This document shows positions 35,901 through 44,818 of a stretch of 64,000 nucleotides of DNA, piece by piece. Source of the stretch: Heligmosomoides polygyrus polygyrus (lineage: Eukaryota > Nematoda > Chromadorea > Rhabditida > Heligmosomidae). The notes under the pieces were generated by a model. The model was not told the origin of the DNA and did not search any database. It saw nothing but the letters and a program-made list of their open reading frames with translations. Each line of letters opens with the position of its first letter. The stretch's first letter is position 1. The stretch lies in the NCBI GenBank assembly GCA_947396885.1, contig OX377204.1, positions 96,048,728 to 96,112,727 on the forward strand, written 5' to 3'. The translations under genes were made by a program, and so were the position numbers.

Positions 35901-36001
35901 ACTATGTGAATAAAATCAATAAAATCGATAATTTGAGGAAAGAATGTTCTAAGCATTGAACTCACCAGAGCACTCAGGACGAAAACGATCCGATTAGTCA
36001 T
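20713..36001 (-). CDS. secreted Kunitz/WAP/lustrin-like multidomain protein gene
   Basis: Six minus-strand exons join with matching phases into 699 nt (232 residues): 36001-35966, 35843-35704, 32839-32733, 30073-30003, 29893-29773, 20936-20713. Order: signal peptide (about 1-18); Cys-containing segment and Pro-rich linker (20-56); lustrin-like C-x6-CP-x5-C-x7-CC segment (66-89); WAP-like domain (108-151); Kunitz domain (163-213) with exact 8-15-7-12-3 Cys spacing; short hydrophobic tail. Similar domain mixes occur in secreted nematode inhibitor proteins. Expected role: extracellular serine-protease inhibitor or matrix/cuticle-associated protein. Introns are 122, 2864, 2659, 109 and 8836 nt; the large ones are packed with transposons. 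The 3' end is uncertain: a weak donor at 20762 could lead to further exons. No AATAAA is evident just downstream. Confidence 0.8.
21198..21427. repeat. long Harbinger-like MITE (subfamily A2)
   Basis: GGGCCTGTTCATACTTCGCG faces GTCGCGAAGTACGAACAGGCC, preceded by TTA. The interior has repeated GTCGCTSCAGTCGC words and is shared with 33971-34192. Confidence 0.8.
21459..21577. repeat. Harbinger-like MITE (subfamily C)
   Basis: GCCCTAGTTTATACTTGCGC faces GCGCAAGTACAAACTAGGGC with TTA on both sides. It has a central ATCGATATC. Relatives are at 51788-51920 and 54539-54658. Confidence 0.85.
21690..21861. repeat. TTTATTTAG-rich simple repeat, left of LINE
   Basis: Irregular units such as TTTATTTAGTAGTGTTTTATT recur here and again at 24637-24695, immediately right of the LINE. 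The LINE appears to have entered a pre-existing array, or the array arose from its 3' tail. Confidence 0.75.
21862..24636 (+). mobile_element. RTE-like LINE, family 1, near-complete coding region
   Basis: Encodes apurinic-type endonuclease (GLTETR, GDFNAKIG, SDHRLLSARF) then reverse transcriptase (GDTISPKLF, FADD near 23805-23816) and a C-terminal region. Two lesions only: a frameshift near 22370-22390 and a TAG at 23394-23396 where the frame otherwise continues. The endonuclease start is missing, so it is 5'-truncated at 21862. The 3' end is GGTGATACAGGTGAT. It lies antisense within the last intron of the Kunitz/WAP gene. Minus-strand frames over it are shadows. Family assignment is by motif recognition; RTE fits the small size and domain order. 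Confidence 0.88.
24637..24695. repeat. TTTATTTAG simple repeat, right of LINE
   Basis: Same units as 21690-21861. Confidence 0.75.
24801..24925. repeat. Harbinger-like MITE (subfamily A)
   Basis: GGGCCCGTTTATACTTCGAC faces TGTATAAACGGAACC with TTA on both sides. The arms carry GCCGAGCGACGCGACGGC and a central GATCGATCAA. Confidence 0.85.
25127..25283. repeat. Harbinger-like MITE (subfamily A2)
   Basis: GGGTCTGTTCATACTTCGCG faces CGTCGCGAAGTATGGACAGG, with ATCGATTTTTG in the interior. Confidence 0.8.
25284..26496. other. intronic sequence, decayed repeats
   Basis: AT-rich intron of the Kunitz/WAP gene. ATCGATTTT words are frequent. A loose palindrome with CCAATCA words lies near 25690-25810. 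No gene is seen. Confidence 0.4.
26497..27392 (-). mobile_element. internal fragment of family 1 LINE
   Basis: Covers reverse transcriptase from PALINTLARLFSRYL through LAPELSTRKQAAW, over 95% like 21862-24636 by eye. It has a frameshift near 27090-27180 and a short deletion at 26850. Both ends are cut and neither LINE terminus is present, so it is probably a rearranged or later-truncated copy. Plus-strand frames here are shadows. Confidence 0.88.
27393..27998. other. intronic sequence, no gene recognised
   Basis: AT-rich intron of the Kunitz/WAP gene. Confidence 0.4.
27999..28132. repeat. Harbinger-like MITE (subfamily A)
   Basis: GGCCCCGTTTATACTTCGAT faces GGAAGTATAGACGGGGCC; exact TTA duplication at 27996-27998 and 28133-28135. 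Confidence 0.9.
28240..28392. repeat. palindromic element with GTACAAGTCG ends
   Basis: ATACAAGTCGCTGATGTGGC is answered by GCCACATTCACGACTTGTACC. A related right arm (CACACTCGCGACTTGTGCC) lies at 26455-26485, beside the LINE fragment. Confidence 0.55.
28840..29007. repeat. Harbinger-like MITE (subfamily A2), diverged
   Basis: GGTCTGTTTATAGTTCGCGA faces TTCGTAAAGTATGAACAGG. The interior holds two AAAATCGATAC-type words. Confidence 0.7.
29008..29772. other. intronic sequence, no gene recognised
   Basis: Two diverged copies of a GATTAGCTGATCGCGCGCGGC motif (near 29230 and 29680) hint at older repeats. No coding exon is seen. Confidence 0.4.
29773..29893 (-). CDS. exon 5: WAP core
   Basis: Acceptor CCATTCAG|GAC, donor CGAA|GTAAGT. 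It encodes CWMDSNCPGIQKCC (124-137), the WAP hallmark C-x5-C-x5-CC, then Cys151. Canonical WAP domains have eight Cys; six are visible over exons 4-5, so the fold is atypical or incomplete. Confidence 0.8.
30003..30073 (-). CDS. exon 4: first part of WAP-like domain
   Basis: Acceptor CTTTCAG|GT, donor CCAG|GTGAGT. It encodes residues 96-118, with KSGSCPRPLG, the usual opening of a WAP four-disulfide core. The phase joins exactly to exon 3 (G|GT) and exon 5 (phase 0). Confidence 0.8.
30112..30234 (-). repeat. SINE head joined to short 3' part
   Basis: On the minus strand: GTGTGGCGCAGCCGGAGGAG with A-box-like words, then AGGTTCGGATTCTGCC as B box, then directly the GCGTGGCGCATTCC region. The middle of the SINE is deleted. 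Confidence 0.65.
30235..30859. other. intronic sequence, no supported gene
   Basis: A 206-codon plus-strand frame (30138-30758) crosses this stretch. It starts inside the SINE fragment and has no recognisable domain, so it is not called as a gene. Confidence 0.4.
30860..32035. repeat. 1.2 kb polypurine tract (GA-rich plus strand)
   Basis: Almost every base on the plus strand is A or G, in irregular GAAGAGG/AGGAGG units, including a perfect (GAG)n run near 31814-31852. Long minus-strand frames rich in Ser, Phe and Leu are by-products. In the Kunitz/WAP pre-mRNA this intron segment would be polypyrimidine. Confidence 0.95.
32733..32839 (-). CDS. exon 3: lustrin-like cysteine-rich segment
   Basis: A strong acceptor TTCTGTTTCAG|C and donor GCCG|GTGAGT. 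Cysteines at 66, 73, 80, 88 and 89, with CPLSGQVC and a GNKCC end, resemble the nematode lustrin/WR1 Cys-rich repeat. The pattern also approaches a half WAP motif. Confidence 0.8.
32840..33970. other. intronic sequence, no gene recognised
   Basis: Part of the 2.9 kb intron between exons 2 and 3 of the Kunitz/WAP gene. No coding exon or intact element is recognised. Confidence 0.35.
33971..34192. repeat. long Harbinger-like MITE (subfamily A2)
   Basis: GGCCTGTTTACACTTCGCGA faces GTCGCAAAGTATGAACAAGCC, with TTA after the right end. The interior GTCGCTCCAGCCGCCCCAGT matches 21198-21427. Confidence 0.8.
34416..34695 (+). repeat. tRNA-derived SINE, reference copy
   Basis: The head begins GGCGTGGTAGCGCAGTTGGA. 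TAGCGCAGTTGG (34424-34435) matches the polymerase III A box, and GGTTCGGACTC (34477-34487) approximates the B box, 42 bp later. A unique body follows, then GCGTGGCGCATCCC and a CTTTATCC tail. Copies or parts occur near 4.9, 7.6, 11.5, 13.2, 30.1, 39.1, 39.3, 39.9, 48.5 and 52.3 kb. A 15-base C run at about 34520 is private to this copy. Confidence 0.8.
34970..35042 (-). repeat. tRNA-like sequence (second SINE head or pseudo-tRNA)
   Basis: On the minus strand TGGTGCAGTGGTTAG is an A-box match and GGGTTCGATTCC a perfect B box, about 40 bp apart. A GTTC/GAAC stem could be the anticodon arm, but the acceptor and T stems do not pair, so a functional tRNA is unlikely. Confidence 0.5.
35043..35697. 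other. intronic sequence, no gene recognised
   Basis: AT-rich. Frames of about 70-94 codons here have no domain signature. Confidence 0.4.
35704..35843 (-). CDS. exon 2: end of signal peptide, Pro-rich linker
   Basis: Acceptor GTGTTCAG|GC, donor CGAG|GTAGGT. It opens AISSFALD, completing the signal peptide with likely cleavage near residue 18. It then has Cys22, Cys37, a PEPETTPKPPPR linker (42-53) and Cys57. It ends in phase 2, as exon 3 requires. This acceptor was chosen because nearer AGs put the linker out of frame with exon 1. Confidence 0.75.
35966..36001 (-). CDS. exon 1: start and signal peptide
   Basis: ATG at 36001, twelve codons (Met-Thr-Asn-Arg, then hydrophobic IVFVLSAL) and a consensus CTG|GTGAGT donor. 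A TATA box lies about 50 bp upstream. The hydrophobic core continues into exon 2, giving a standard signal peptide. Confidence 0.8.
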
Positions 36002-36049
36002 TGCCAGGACGAGTTCTGTGGCTGAGCACTCAGCTACGCGGAAGACGGT

Positions 36050-36057
36050 CTTTTATA
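36050..36057 (-). promoter_or_regulatory. TATA box of the Kunitz/WAP gene
   Basis: TATAAAAG on the minus strand, about 50 bp before the ATG at 36001. Transcription would begin near 36020-36025, leaving a very short 5' leader. Surrounding sequence is GC-rich. Confidence 0.65.
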
Positions 36058-36372
36058 TGAGGCCGCGGCGCACTGGCCATGGGTGGGGCGACGAGGTGCA
36101 GGCGATGAAGGTGGTGGTCAGCCGGCGACGACGGCGCCGGAGACGGCTGCGCGGTCAGGATAAACAGAGCGCATGGAGAAGCTGGTCTGAAACAATCACC
36201 TCCGGTCGCTGCCGAACCTAGGCCAGAGTGGACGCGCACCGTCTGAAACTCGCAAATCATTTAGGCTTAAAGAAATAGGGACATTAGTCCTACTTTGCGG
36301 AAAAATACGAGTTCCGTGACTTAGCAATACAACGTCTCAAAACGGAAACATAATTCGGAAAAACGGTTCCAT

Positions 36373-36465
36373 CCTTCTTCTTCTTCTTCAGCGTCTGTCC
36401 CGCTTCGTAGCGGGGTCCGCTATTCTGGTGCCATGACGCCACCCTTCCCGATCCTGCGTTAGATA
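36373..36465 (-). mobile_element. short LINE 3' end, family 3
   Basis: Minus strand GCGGACCCCGCTACGAAGCG followed by CGCTGAAGAAGAAGAAG matches the 3' end and (GAA)n tail of 46888-47675. Under 100 bp are retained. Confidence 0.7.
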
Positions 36466-36787
36466 AAAAAGAGGTTCAATTAACAACCGGAAACCTTAGG
36501 AGAACAGAGAGGATAAGTATCCAAGAAGAGTTGCATTCGATCCGATTCCTGAGCTGATTCCTGTTTCAAACCATTGCAGTTAATCCTTATTCCTACACCA
36601 CGCGCGGCCACCGGCAGGCTGACCCGTCGTTTCTGCCGATTCGCCTTACCTCCTTTCAATTCGATTATATCCACAATGGAATACACATTGTTGGAATCAA
36701 ACACTATGATCTACCCAAAGGGGGTGAAAAGCTCCGCAAGATCTGAGAGTGAGGTGGCCTATATCAAGCGACCTGGTAATTAAATTG

Positions 36788-36990
36788 GGTACATGTCGCG
36801 TAGGTGAGCAGCATTGGTAGATAGGAGCACGCCAGCCAATGACAACCAAACAGAGCACAGACCAAACACATGCCAGCCCATCAGAGTATCGACTGTACAT
36901 GCTCTCTCTGAATGGCATGCCCATTCAATGCGGTCTGATTGGTTTAGGCGTTCCCACCTACCATTGCTGCTCACCTACGCGACATATACC
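36788..36990. repeat. palindromic MITE family H
   Basis: GGTACATGTCGCGTAGGTGA faces CTCACCTACGCGACATATACC; about 33 bp of good terminal pairing in a 203 bp element. CCAAT/ATTGG words fill the arms. Confidence 0.85.
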
Positions 36991-37189
36991 TTAAATTGTC
37001 GTATTTTAAATGCAAATTTGCGCCGATGAAAATGTATTTCACGCCAATTTTAGGTTTTACCTTATCATAGCGATTTAACTGATATCGAATTTGCCTAGAC
37101 TGACTATATTTGCATCATTCCATGCATTCAACACTCACATTTTTTCCATTTTCGCAAATTATTTACTATCGTATCACCTTTCTCCATCG

Positions 37190-37828
37190 TGCTCATAACA
37201 TCGAGCATCAACCAGGCAGAACGAATGTTGGCTGACTTCGACCATGTATGTCGGAGCATTGGACTGCAGCTGAATCTTACGAAGACAATGTTTATGAGGA
37301 ACGGACGAGTTTCTGATGCCCCATTCTCGCTCAACGGAACGAACATATCCGAATGCTCCAGCTAGTGTATCTGGGTCGCGAAGTCAACATGGCCAACGAC
37401 CTAGCACCAGAGCTGAGCAGGAGGAAAAGAGCGGCTTGGGGAGCTTTCAAGAGCGTCGAAGAAGCCGCGAAGAAGACGAAGAACGTCCGACTCCGTGCCC
37501 ACCTATTCGACTCCACTGTCCTTCCTGCCCTAACATACGCCTCAGAGACCTGGGCTATACGAAAGCAGGATGAACACGCGATCAGCGTCGCGCAGCGTGG
37601 AATCGAGAGGACGATGCTCGGAGTGACACGACTCACGCAGGTGAGAGAAGGCCGCCGGTGTTTAGTGACGAGCTTCGTCCACGTTCGAAGATCAGACACG
37701 CTGTCGCATGGGCCAAGTCGTCGAACCGTAACGCGCTTCGTAAACATACGTTGGACTAGAGCCGTCACCGACTGGATTACGCGGGATGCGAAGAGGACAC
37801 CAGGACGGCCACCAACGCGTTGGCCTAT
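37190..37828 (+). mobile_element. family 1 LINE fragment
   Basis: Runs from the IVLI/TSSINQAERMLADF region of reverse transcriptase to RRPPTRWP near the C-terminus. A one-base loss near 37364 breaks the frame. A region near 37660-37720 is more diverged than the rest. The 3' end is absent. Confidence 0.88.
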
Positions 37829-38280
37829 TATTATTAAACCATCTCTTTTTCGGATTTAACCCGTAGATGAACTTCGTGGTTCTGCCTTCTTGACCTCATT
37901 TAACGTAGTTAAGGTCTCTCACCACTCCTGATCGTTCAATTCAGAAGCCCTCGTATTTTTCATAGGACTGCGTAGGTGACCCGCAGAAGACAATATATCA
38001 CTCCATGATTGCGTTGGCGTCCCCAGTTCCCCAATTGTTTAGAGGGTAGGCTCGGTGAGGGACGAGCGTTCCGCCCCCAACCAATGGGCTTGCTCGAGAG
38101 TCCAGTAGCTGCCTATGAGTGTAGACGCAGACATTTGCAATGCCTTGTTCAAAGGGCGCAGGGAAGAACGCCACTCCGTCTAGGCTGTAGTATGCTGAGC
38201 ACATCTGGCAGCTCGTACGCGTTCTTTCCATGGCTAGAGTTGATCCGCATGCACCGCCGCACCACCAACCTGATGCCTAT
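37829..38280. other. no gene recognised
   Basis: No supported gene. CCCCAATTGT words here and near 38580 may mark an outer palindrome. Confidence 0.35.
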
Positions 38281-38639
38281 GGCCTATGTCATACCTTCGC
38301 TCACCCCGAGGGAAGGCGACGAACAGAGCGATGAGCGAAGTCTCTTCGCTAGCGTGAAGCTAGCGAATAGGCGCGCAGTTAATAGCGTTGTGTGCAGCTG
38401 CGTCGTAGCATCGCTACCGATACTGGCCGACGCTCTGCTCAGCTCAGCGACGCGGTCGCATTGGTAGCGATGCCGTATCGCTCGAAAGTATGACACCCCG
38501 CTAGCGAGGCTTCGCTAGCAGTGGATCGGACAACTGCTACAGGCGCCTGCCCCTCCACAACGTCTGATACCGTCCCTTCCCCAATTGTGTTAGTTGTCCA
38601 TCGCCTTCGCTAGCGAAGAGCGATGGTATGACATAGGCC
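38281..38639. repeat. MITE family J, long form
   Basis: GGCCTATGTCATACCTTCGC faces GCGATGGTATGACATAGGCC. The interior has further GCTTCGCTAGCG and TCGCTAGCGTGAAGCTAGCG palindromes. It directly abuts the next copy. Confidence 0.75.
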
Positions 38640-38770
38640 TATGTTATACTATCGCTCATCCCGAGCGAAGCCTAATGATAACCTCCCATACCGATTCATC
38701 GCGCCGCGCGATCGATATGGGAGGTTATCATTAGGCTTCGCTCAGGGTGAGCGATGGTATTACGTAGGCC
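38637..38770. repeat. MITE family J, reference copy
   Basis: GGCCTATGTTATACTATCGC faces GAGCGATGGTATTACGTAGGCC. The arms pair almost throughout; the centre is GATTCATCGCGCCGCGCGAT. Confidence 0.85.
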
Positions 38771-38786
38771 TGAAAGGAGATAAGGC

Positions 38787-38902
38787 GCCGAGCGGCGCGA
38801 CGCTATGTATGATGGCCATATTGATTGAGTGACGCGATCGATCAATGTGGCCCTTTTACATTCCGTCGCGTGCTCGGCGTCGGAAGCATAAATGCGGCGC
38901 TA
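38787..38902. repeat. Harbinger-like MITE (subfamily A), left end eroded
   Basis: GGCGCCGAGCGGCGCGACGC faces GCGTGCTCGGCGTCGGAAGC, with the GATCGATCAA centre. Confidence 0.65.
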
Positions 38903-39054
38903 AGGCGAAGCGGCGGAAACGACGGATTAATATACCGCCGGACGCGCGCTGTGGCGGTTATTTACCGACGGCACTGTATCACCTGAGCTAATGCGTTCTG
39001 CAGTACCACCGCAGTCGATGCAAGAAGCAAAGGTTCGCGCTTTCACTTGTCGGA

Positions 39055-39470
39055 GTGCGCCATGCATTTTACTTCTACGTCAATTTGTGGAAGCTCCATG
39101 AACGGCTCTGGAACGGCCTTTAGAAACTAGTGAATGGAAAAGCCGATGAGATTCTTTTCCGTATAAGCCTACTACCCTTCTATGAAATACCTACGACGAG
39201 TGGAGCAATCGGAGAAAGCACCAGCTGTGGCGTGCGCCCGAATCGATTCAAGGTTCAGATCTCGCTCCGAGAAAACACGCCCTCCATCACTACGGAGTCG
39301 GTAGACTGGCACCAGACTCATCTGCTTAGGACAATGCACTGACGTACCCATCGACTGACCATCGTAGATCACTGCATAGGCTAAATCTGCAAGCTTAAAC
39401 GATTCCACGATATCCTAATGAAGTGGGTGCGTGGCGCATCCCAAAAATGGAACGTTTGTTTTGCTTTCCT
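39055..39470. repeat. two SINE pieces facing each other
   Basis: 39055-39125 is a minus-oriented 3' part (GTGCGCCATGCATTTTACTT). 39205-39470 is a plus-oriented copy with head GAGCAATCGGAGAAAGCACC, B-box-like AGGTTCAGATCTC and the GCGTGGCGCATCCC end. Confidence 0.65.
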
Positions 39471-39828
39471 GACGTGTATCCTTTATCCGTTACATAAACA
39501 GCACTTTTATAGTAAGAACAGTCTTTAAAGAACATAGACGCAGCCTATCGTAAGATCGGTTGCCACTTTATGGCATCATTATTTTGCGGCCATTTCAGTT
39601 TATTTGGCCGGAAATATTGTTTGTTAGACGACGACTCCCCTAAGTAGGAAGATCCTCTGTGAGTTACGCGTGAACGTCGACTTTTTGATCGTGACGATGC
39701 GCAGTTCTGCGCAGTGAGATTCGCCCTTTAATAGCTGCCAAATAGTACTCTCCCTGGGTTTTTTACGATTATGAAAGGGATGCAGTGTGCCGATGCCTCT
39801 CGTGCTTTGCTCCCAAATACATTCCCTT

Positions 39829-40065
39829 GGTGGTGTGCGCCACGCATGCACCTTCACCAAGGTGACAATCGGCGCGCGTTGTTTAGAGCCTACTCGCCTT
39901 GTGTAATGACTTGTGCTGGTCATTCGATGGACAAGTCAGTAATTCTCAGACCTCTTTGTCGATATCGCAGAGACAGCTAGCCTAGACGGGAATCTGAGCC
40001 TTGAATCGATTTGGAGAATCAGCGACAGACGGCGCCTCCTCCTGCTGCGTCACCTCTTGATGCAA
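39829..40065 (-). repeat. tRNA-derived SINE, diverged
   Basis: It starts with TGCGCCACGCATGCACCTTC, has GATGGACAAGTCAGTAATTC in the body and ends GGCGCCTCCTCCTGCTGCGT, the complement of the head. Confidence 0.7.
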
Positions 40066-40085
40066 TCCTAGTCAGGGGGACTAAC

Positions 40086-40276
40086 CTAAACTAAACACTC
40101 TCCTCCATTACTCAATAATCCTAATATCGTGGACTGAGAAAATTCAAAGGAGGTGCGGCTTCTTCCTACAGACTTGGATTGCACTCTCCCCATCTGCCCT
40201 TTCGGGGCCTGAATCGACCTCAACGCTCTGCGAAGGCCTTCTTGAAATTCTTGCAAGTTCATGTTGAAGACGTCCA
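40086..40276 (-). CDS. hypothetical exon or short ORF
   Basis: From an ATG at 40276 the minus frame reads an amphipathic stretch (NLQEFQEGLRRALRSI) then a basic, Ser-rich part. The longer frame reaches 40448. It looks more protein-like than its neighbours, but I recognise no family and no convincing splice sites. Confidence 0.2.
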
Positions 40277-40448
40277 TCGCAGTGAATATGAAGACCTGAT
40301 CAATACGTGAGAATATTTCCGACTTCGCTAGATGCGTTCGAACTGGAAAAGTAGGAACAAATGCGCAAAGAAAGCTTTCAATGACTAGGAAAGCTGAGAA
40401 ATACGTAGAACTGAATGGGATTAGACAAGAAGCACACGCTACATCCAT

Positions 40449-41835
40449 TTGGAGAAGAAGACAAAGAACGTCGCCGTAGGATGGTGACGAGGTGATCGCG
40501 CCACCCTGCAGAGGTCGACGAGATCGATTTCTGGTAGAAGATCTCCTACTCCTCGATCGTTGCCCTAAATACGATTGTTACAGAAGAATTCCTCTTGTCC
40601 ATTGAATAAACAAATCTGCTACCTTAGCTACCTCTGCTTCGTCAGTACTTAATGGGATGCTGCCACGTGTGCGTACGAGGATGTCTGGAATGTGGCCTAC
40701 CTGACGCAACGCAAAACTGGCCACATTGCGGGGTCAGATCCAGTCTCCGGGTATACGGAGGATTGTCGAGCATCCTCCACCCAGCCGTATACCCCAGGTA
40801 AGGTAAGTGATGGATGCCACATCGCAGACACTTTTCTCTATTCTACCATGCATACCCCGGGCCCTTGAAGTTCTCTTCCTTGCACTGACACAGCCTAGCA
40901 AAATCATCTTATGGAGGTGTACGGGCCAACAACCCAACAATTACCGTTTCGTTCACAAAAATCCCATCAGAAGCTTGGATTCCGATCGTTTGGGCGTCCT
41001 CTTGAATGCCGTCCTTAGTCTGGAGCATTTGAGCCTTTTTCATCTTCTTCCTTCTGGTCAAAAACCAAGTGACTGTTGTGCAGTAGTCATACCACCTCGA
41101 CATTTTCTTCAAAAAACAGAGGCTCCATGTCCTGCTGGTCTAACGAGCACCACCAGCAGCGGACGAGAGGCCTGACGCGGCTGATTCCAGATAATGAACC
41201 GGCGGTGTTTGCACAGTATCGTGTCCTGTTTCCTCGTCCGCGTTGCCCGACGGATTCAATGAGGCAGAGAGAGGCAGATGTTTACCGTCGTCGTAAAATC
41301 AGCAGCGACAATGTGCTGGTTCCGCGAGTGACCAGCGCTGGCCTCATCTACCTGCTCGCGGTAACCCATCCCCGGCTCATAAGATAGATTCATGTATGTA
41401 CATAGTCCATGCACTGGAGTGAGATGGCCTTGGAGCTAGCCTTAGGCTATTAAAATCAAATCGAACTCTTCCAAATCGAAATGAGCTCCTTCTACAGTAA
41501 CCTAGAGATTCTCCAAAAAAAAGAACAATTTTTTGTTCAAGCGAAATTTTAGCTTTTTTGAAGCTTTAATTCATCTACCTAATAAGTGAACACATTTTTG
41601 AAATTTTATAAAAAAATTGTTTTAATGCCACGCAGTACGTGATGCTTTGTCGTGTATGGACGACTCTCATGTATGTAACCAGACCACCGCCATGGCTCAT
41701 ACAACTGAACCTGCGCCCCAGTGCTCCTCGCGCCGGAGGTGGTCTTCTACGACGTCGGTTGAATCCACCTCCGGCGAGGGGCCATGTAATCTCGGAGTTA
41801 AACTATCAGGACGTCATTGGAATCGGACTACCGGA
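40449..41835. other. no supported gene
   Basis: Open frames on both strands lack domains. A small palindrome, GGGTATACGG with CCGTATACCC, lies at 40749-40793. Confidence 0.35.
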
Positions 41836-42712
41836 AACTCCCTTCAAACTGGGACGATAAAGGCTCTCTTATTGACGGTAAACGGATCAGCAACCTTCAC
41901 TTCGTCGACGATATCGTTCTCATCTCTACCAGCACGGCAGAAGTCGAGGAAATGCTGAACGAGCTCAATGTGGCAGGTAGGAAGATTGGATTGGACATGA
42001 ATATGTCCAAGACACAATTTATGGTCAACCAGTGGTGTGACACGGGACTCGTAAGGTTAAATGGAGTCGCTCTACAACAGGTCGACTCCTACGTCTATCT
42101 GGGAAGAGAGCTGAACATGGATAACGACCTCGCTCCTGAAATCGCCCGCAGGAGACGCGCAGCATGGGCAGCCTTCAGTTCGATTCGCGAAGTCACCGAT
42201 CAGGTCAAGGATGCCGACCTCAGGGCCTCGATATTCTACGCCTCTGTACTGCCTGCGATGTGTTACGCGACGGAAACCTGGTCCGACAACAAGTCAATCG
42301 CCAGAGCGATGCAAACTACGCATCGTGCACTGGAGAGATGTCTTCTGAGGACAAGCCTTCATCAGAAATGGCAAGAAGGCCTACGAAGCTCGGAGCTACG
42401 GGAGAAGTCGCAATTAGCAGACCCGCTGCAGTACATGAAGAAGTCCAAATATCGCTGGGCCAGACACCTGCTTCGACGAAAGGACGATAGATGGAGTCTC
42501 CGTGTCACAGGATGGCTCCCGAGAGACCATAAGAGACCACTGGGACGACCGCCAACGCGATGGGCAGACTCATTCTCAAGATCTTTCAGAGAGCGGAGTC
42601 TGCCTCACTGGATGCAAGCAGCCAGAGATCGAGCGGTCTGGAAGAGTTGTGGTCCCCGCTGAGAAGACCTCCAGCCGACAAAAGGACCATCAAAGTATCA
42701 AAGTGAAGTAAT
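41836..42712 (+). mobile_element. RTE-like LINE, family 2, 5'-truncated
   Basis: Encodes the end of reverse transcriptase from NWDDKG onward. The catalytic motif reads FVDD instead of FADD. Then come LGRELNMDNDLAPEIARRRR and a C-terminal RPPTRWADSF block; stop at 42660-42662; 3' end GGACCATCAAAGTATCAAAG. Same gene order as family 1 but clearly different sequence. Confidence 0.88.
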
Positions 42713-43756
42713 TGAGTTTTTTTCAATAACAAATAATCGTTTAAATTTTGTTTTAAATGGCAGAAAGGCGGCCATTTTCTAGTTCTAAAACAAAACATTC
42801 TACCATAGAACACAAACTCTCTAAAAGGTAAGAACAGTTTTTTTGTTCCAGAAAAAAATGTAGTATGACCTTCTTTGATGTCTTTATTCACTTCCCAATA
42901 AGACCACATTGTTTGAAATTTTACTACAAATTTATTGTTTGAGGAAAAACAACGATTCAAAGCTTTTTTATAGAGCAGGAAGGCGGTCATTTTTGATGCC
43001 AAGAGAGATTGCGCCACGTCCTCATCCGAAACGCCGCGATTTTTATTGGATTGATAGCAAAATTTCTGTTTACATCGAGTTTCAGACCTGCAAACAGTGC
43101 AACGTAAACAATTGTAAAAAACACACACATATTCTCACTTTGATGCTGCAAGTAAGCAGAACTTAAACTATCAAGCAAATAAACATCGCGACTTGCTTCT
43201 CGAGTGCATGGCGCGATTCAGTCTCTTAGTGCACTACATGATTGTTGACTCGTTAGAATAAAATGTAATTTATTATCTTTTTTTAAAACTAAATTTTTAT
43301 AAAAGATTATAATACACATTGGGGCAGGTGAGCTAACAAATTTCAAAGAAAGTTATCCGAAATTTTCCTTGAACAGAAAATTATTCTAACTATCTTAATG
43401 AGTCCATAGTCGAACCTTTGCGAAGCTCATTTCGATTTGGAAAACTTCGCCTTGATTTCAAAAGTCTTAGGCTAGCTTGGAAAAGTGTCCAACTTAACGC
43501 GAAAAGTGTCCAATTCGACGTGAAAATGATATAATTACTCACCTCCTATAGGAGGCGATAACAAAATGAAAACAAGTGTGCCTGCGTTGAATTATGTAAT
43601 GATCAGTCATGATTTGTGATCCTATTCACGGAATAAAACATATCGTACCGGTCATATCTATGTAACATATACTTACTTCTGTTCAAACATTTTATGTATT
43701 CATTATAGCCATATCGAACACATAGTCAGTTTTTTTACAAACTTAATCAGTACTTA
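42713..43756. other. spacer between inverted LINE copies
   Basis: AT-rich sequence of about 1 kb between two convergent family 2 LINEs. A 180-codon minus frame (43128-42586) has no domain and partly overlaps the LINE. Confidence 0.4.
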
Positions 43757-44818
43757 CTTACTTTGATACTTTGATGGTCCTTTGGTCGGCTGGAGGTCTT
43801 CTCAGCGGGGACCACAACTCTTCCAGACCGCTCGATCTCTGGCTGCTTGCATCCAGTGAGGCAGACTCCGCTCTCTGAAAGATCTTGAGAGTGAGTCTGC
43901 CCATCGCGTTGGCGGTCGTCTCAGTGGTCTCTTATGGTCTCTCGGGAGCCATTCTGTGACACGGAGACTCCATCTATCGTCCTTTCGTGGAAGCAGGTGT
44001 CCGGCCCAACGATATTTGGACTTCTTCATGTACTGCAGCGGATCTGCTAATTGCGACTTCTCCCGTAGCTCCGAGCTTCGTAGGCCTTCTTGCCATTGCT
44101 AACGAAGGCTTGTCCTCAGAAGACATCTCTCCAGTGCACGATGCGTAGTTTGAATCGCTCTGGCGATTGTCTTGTTGTCGGGCCAGGTTTCCGTCGCGTA
44201 ACACATCGCAGGCAGTACAGAGGCGTTGAATATCGAGGCTCTGAGGCCGGCCTCCTCGACCTGCTCGGTGACTTCGCGAATCGAACTGAAGGCTGCCCAT
44301 GCTGCGCGTCTCCTGCGGGCGATTTCAGGAGCGAGGTCGTTATCCATGTTCAGCTCTCTTCCCAGATAGACGTAGGAGTCGACCTGTTGCAGAGCGACTC
44401 CATTTAACCTTACGAGTCCCGTGTCACACCACTGGTTGATCATAAACTGCGTTTTGGACATATTCATGTCCAATCCAATCTTCATACCTGCCACATTGAG
44501 CTCGTTCAGCATTTCCTCGAATTCTGCAGCGCTGGTAGAGATGAGAACAATATCGTCGGCGAAGTGAAGGTTGCTGATCCGTTTGCCGTCGACAAGGTAG
44601 CCTTTATCGTCCCAGTTCAAGTCTTTCATGGCATCCTGGAGTGCCGCTGTGAATAGCTTGGGAGAAATCGTGTCTCCCTGCCGTACTCCTTTCCCGATAG
44701 GAATTTTAAGCTTTCGATCGAACAGCTGGATGGTAGTCGATGTGTTCGAGAAGCATTCGTCGAGAAGTCGGATGTAGGCCGATGGTACACCAGCATACAT
44801 AAGCGTTCGACTCTGTGG
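43757..44818 (-). mobile_element. RTE-like LINE, family 2, inverted copy
   Basis: Extends further 5' than its partner, starting at the AGVPSAYIRLLDE region, with GDTISPKLF and an intact FADD. A single in-frame stop lies at about 44099. The 3' end is at 43757 (TTTGATACTTTGATGGTCC on the plus strand). Together with 41836-42712 it makes a ~0.85 kb inverted repeat. Confidence 0.88.

Noticed and set aside
42586..43128. 180-codon minus frame between the inverted LINEs
   Set aside because: Starts in AT-rich spacer and runs into the LINE antisense; no domain.
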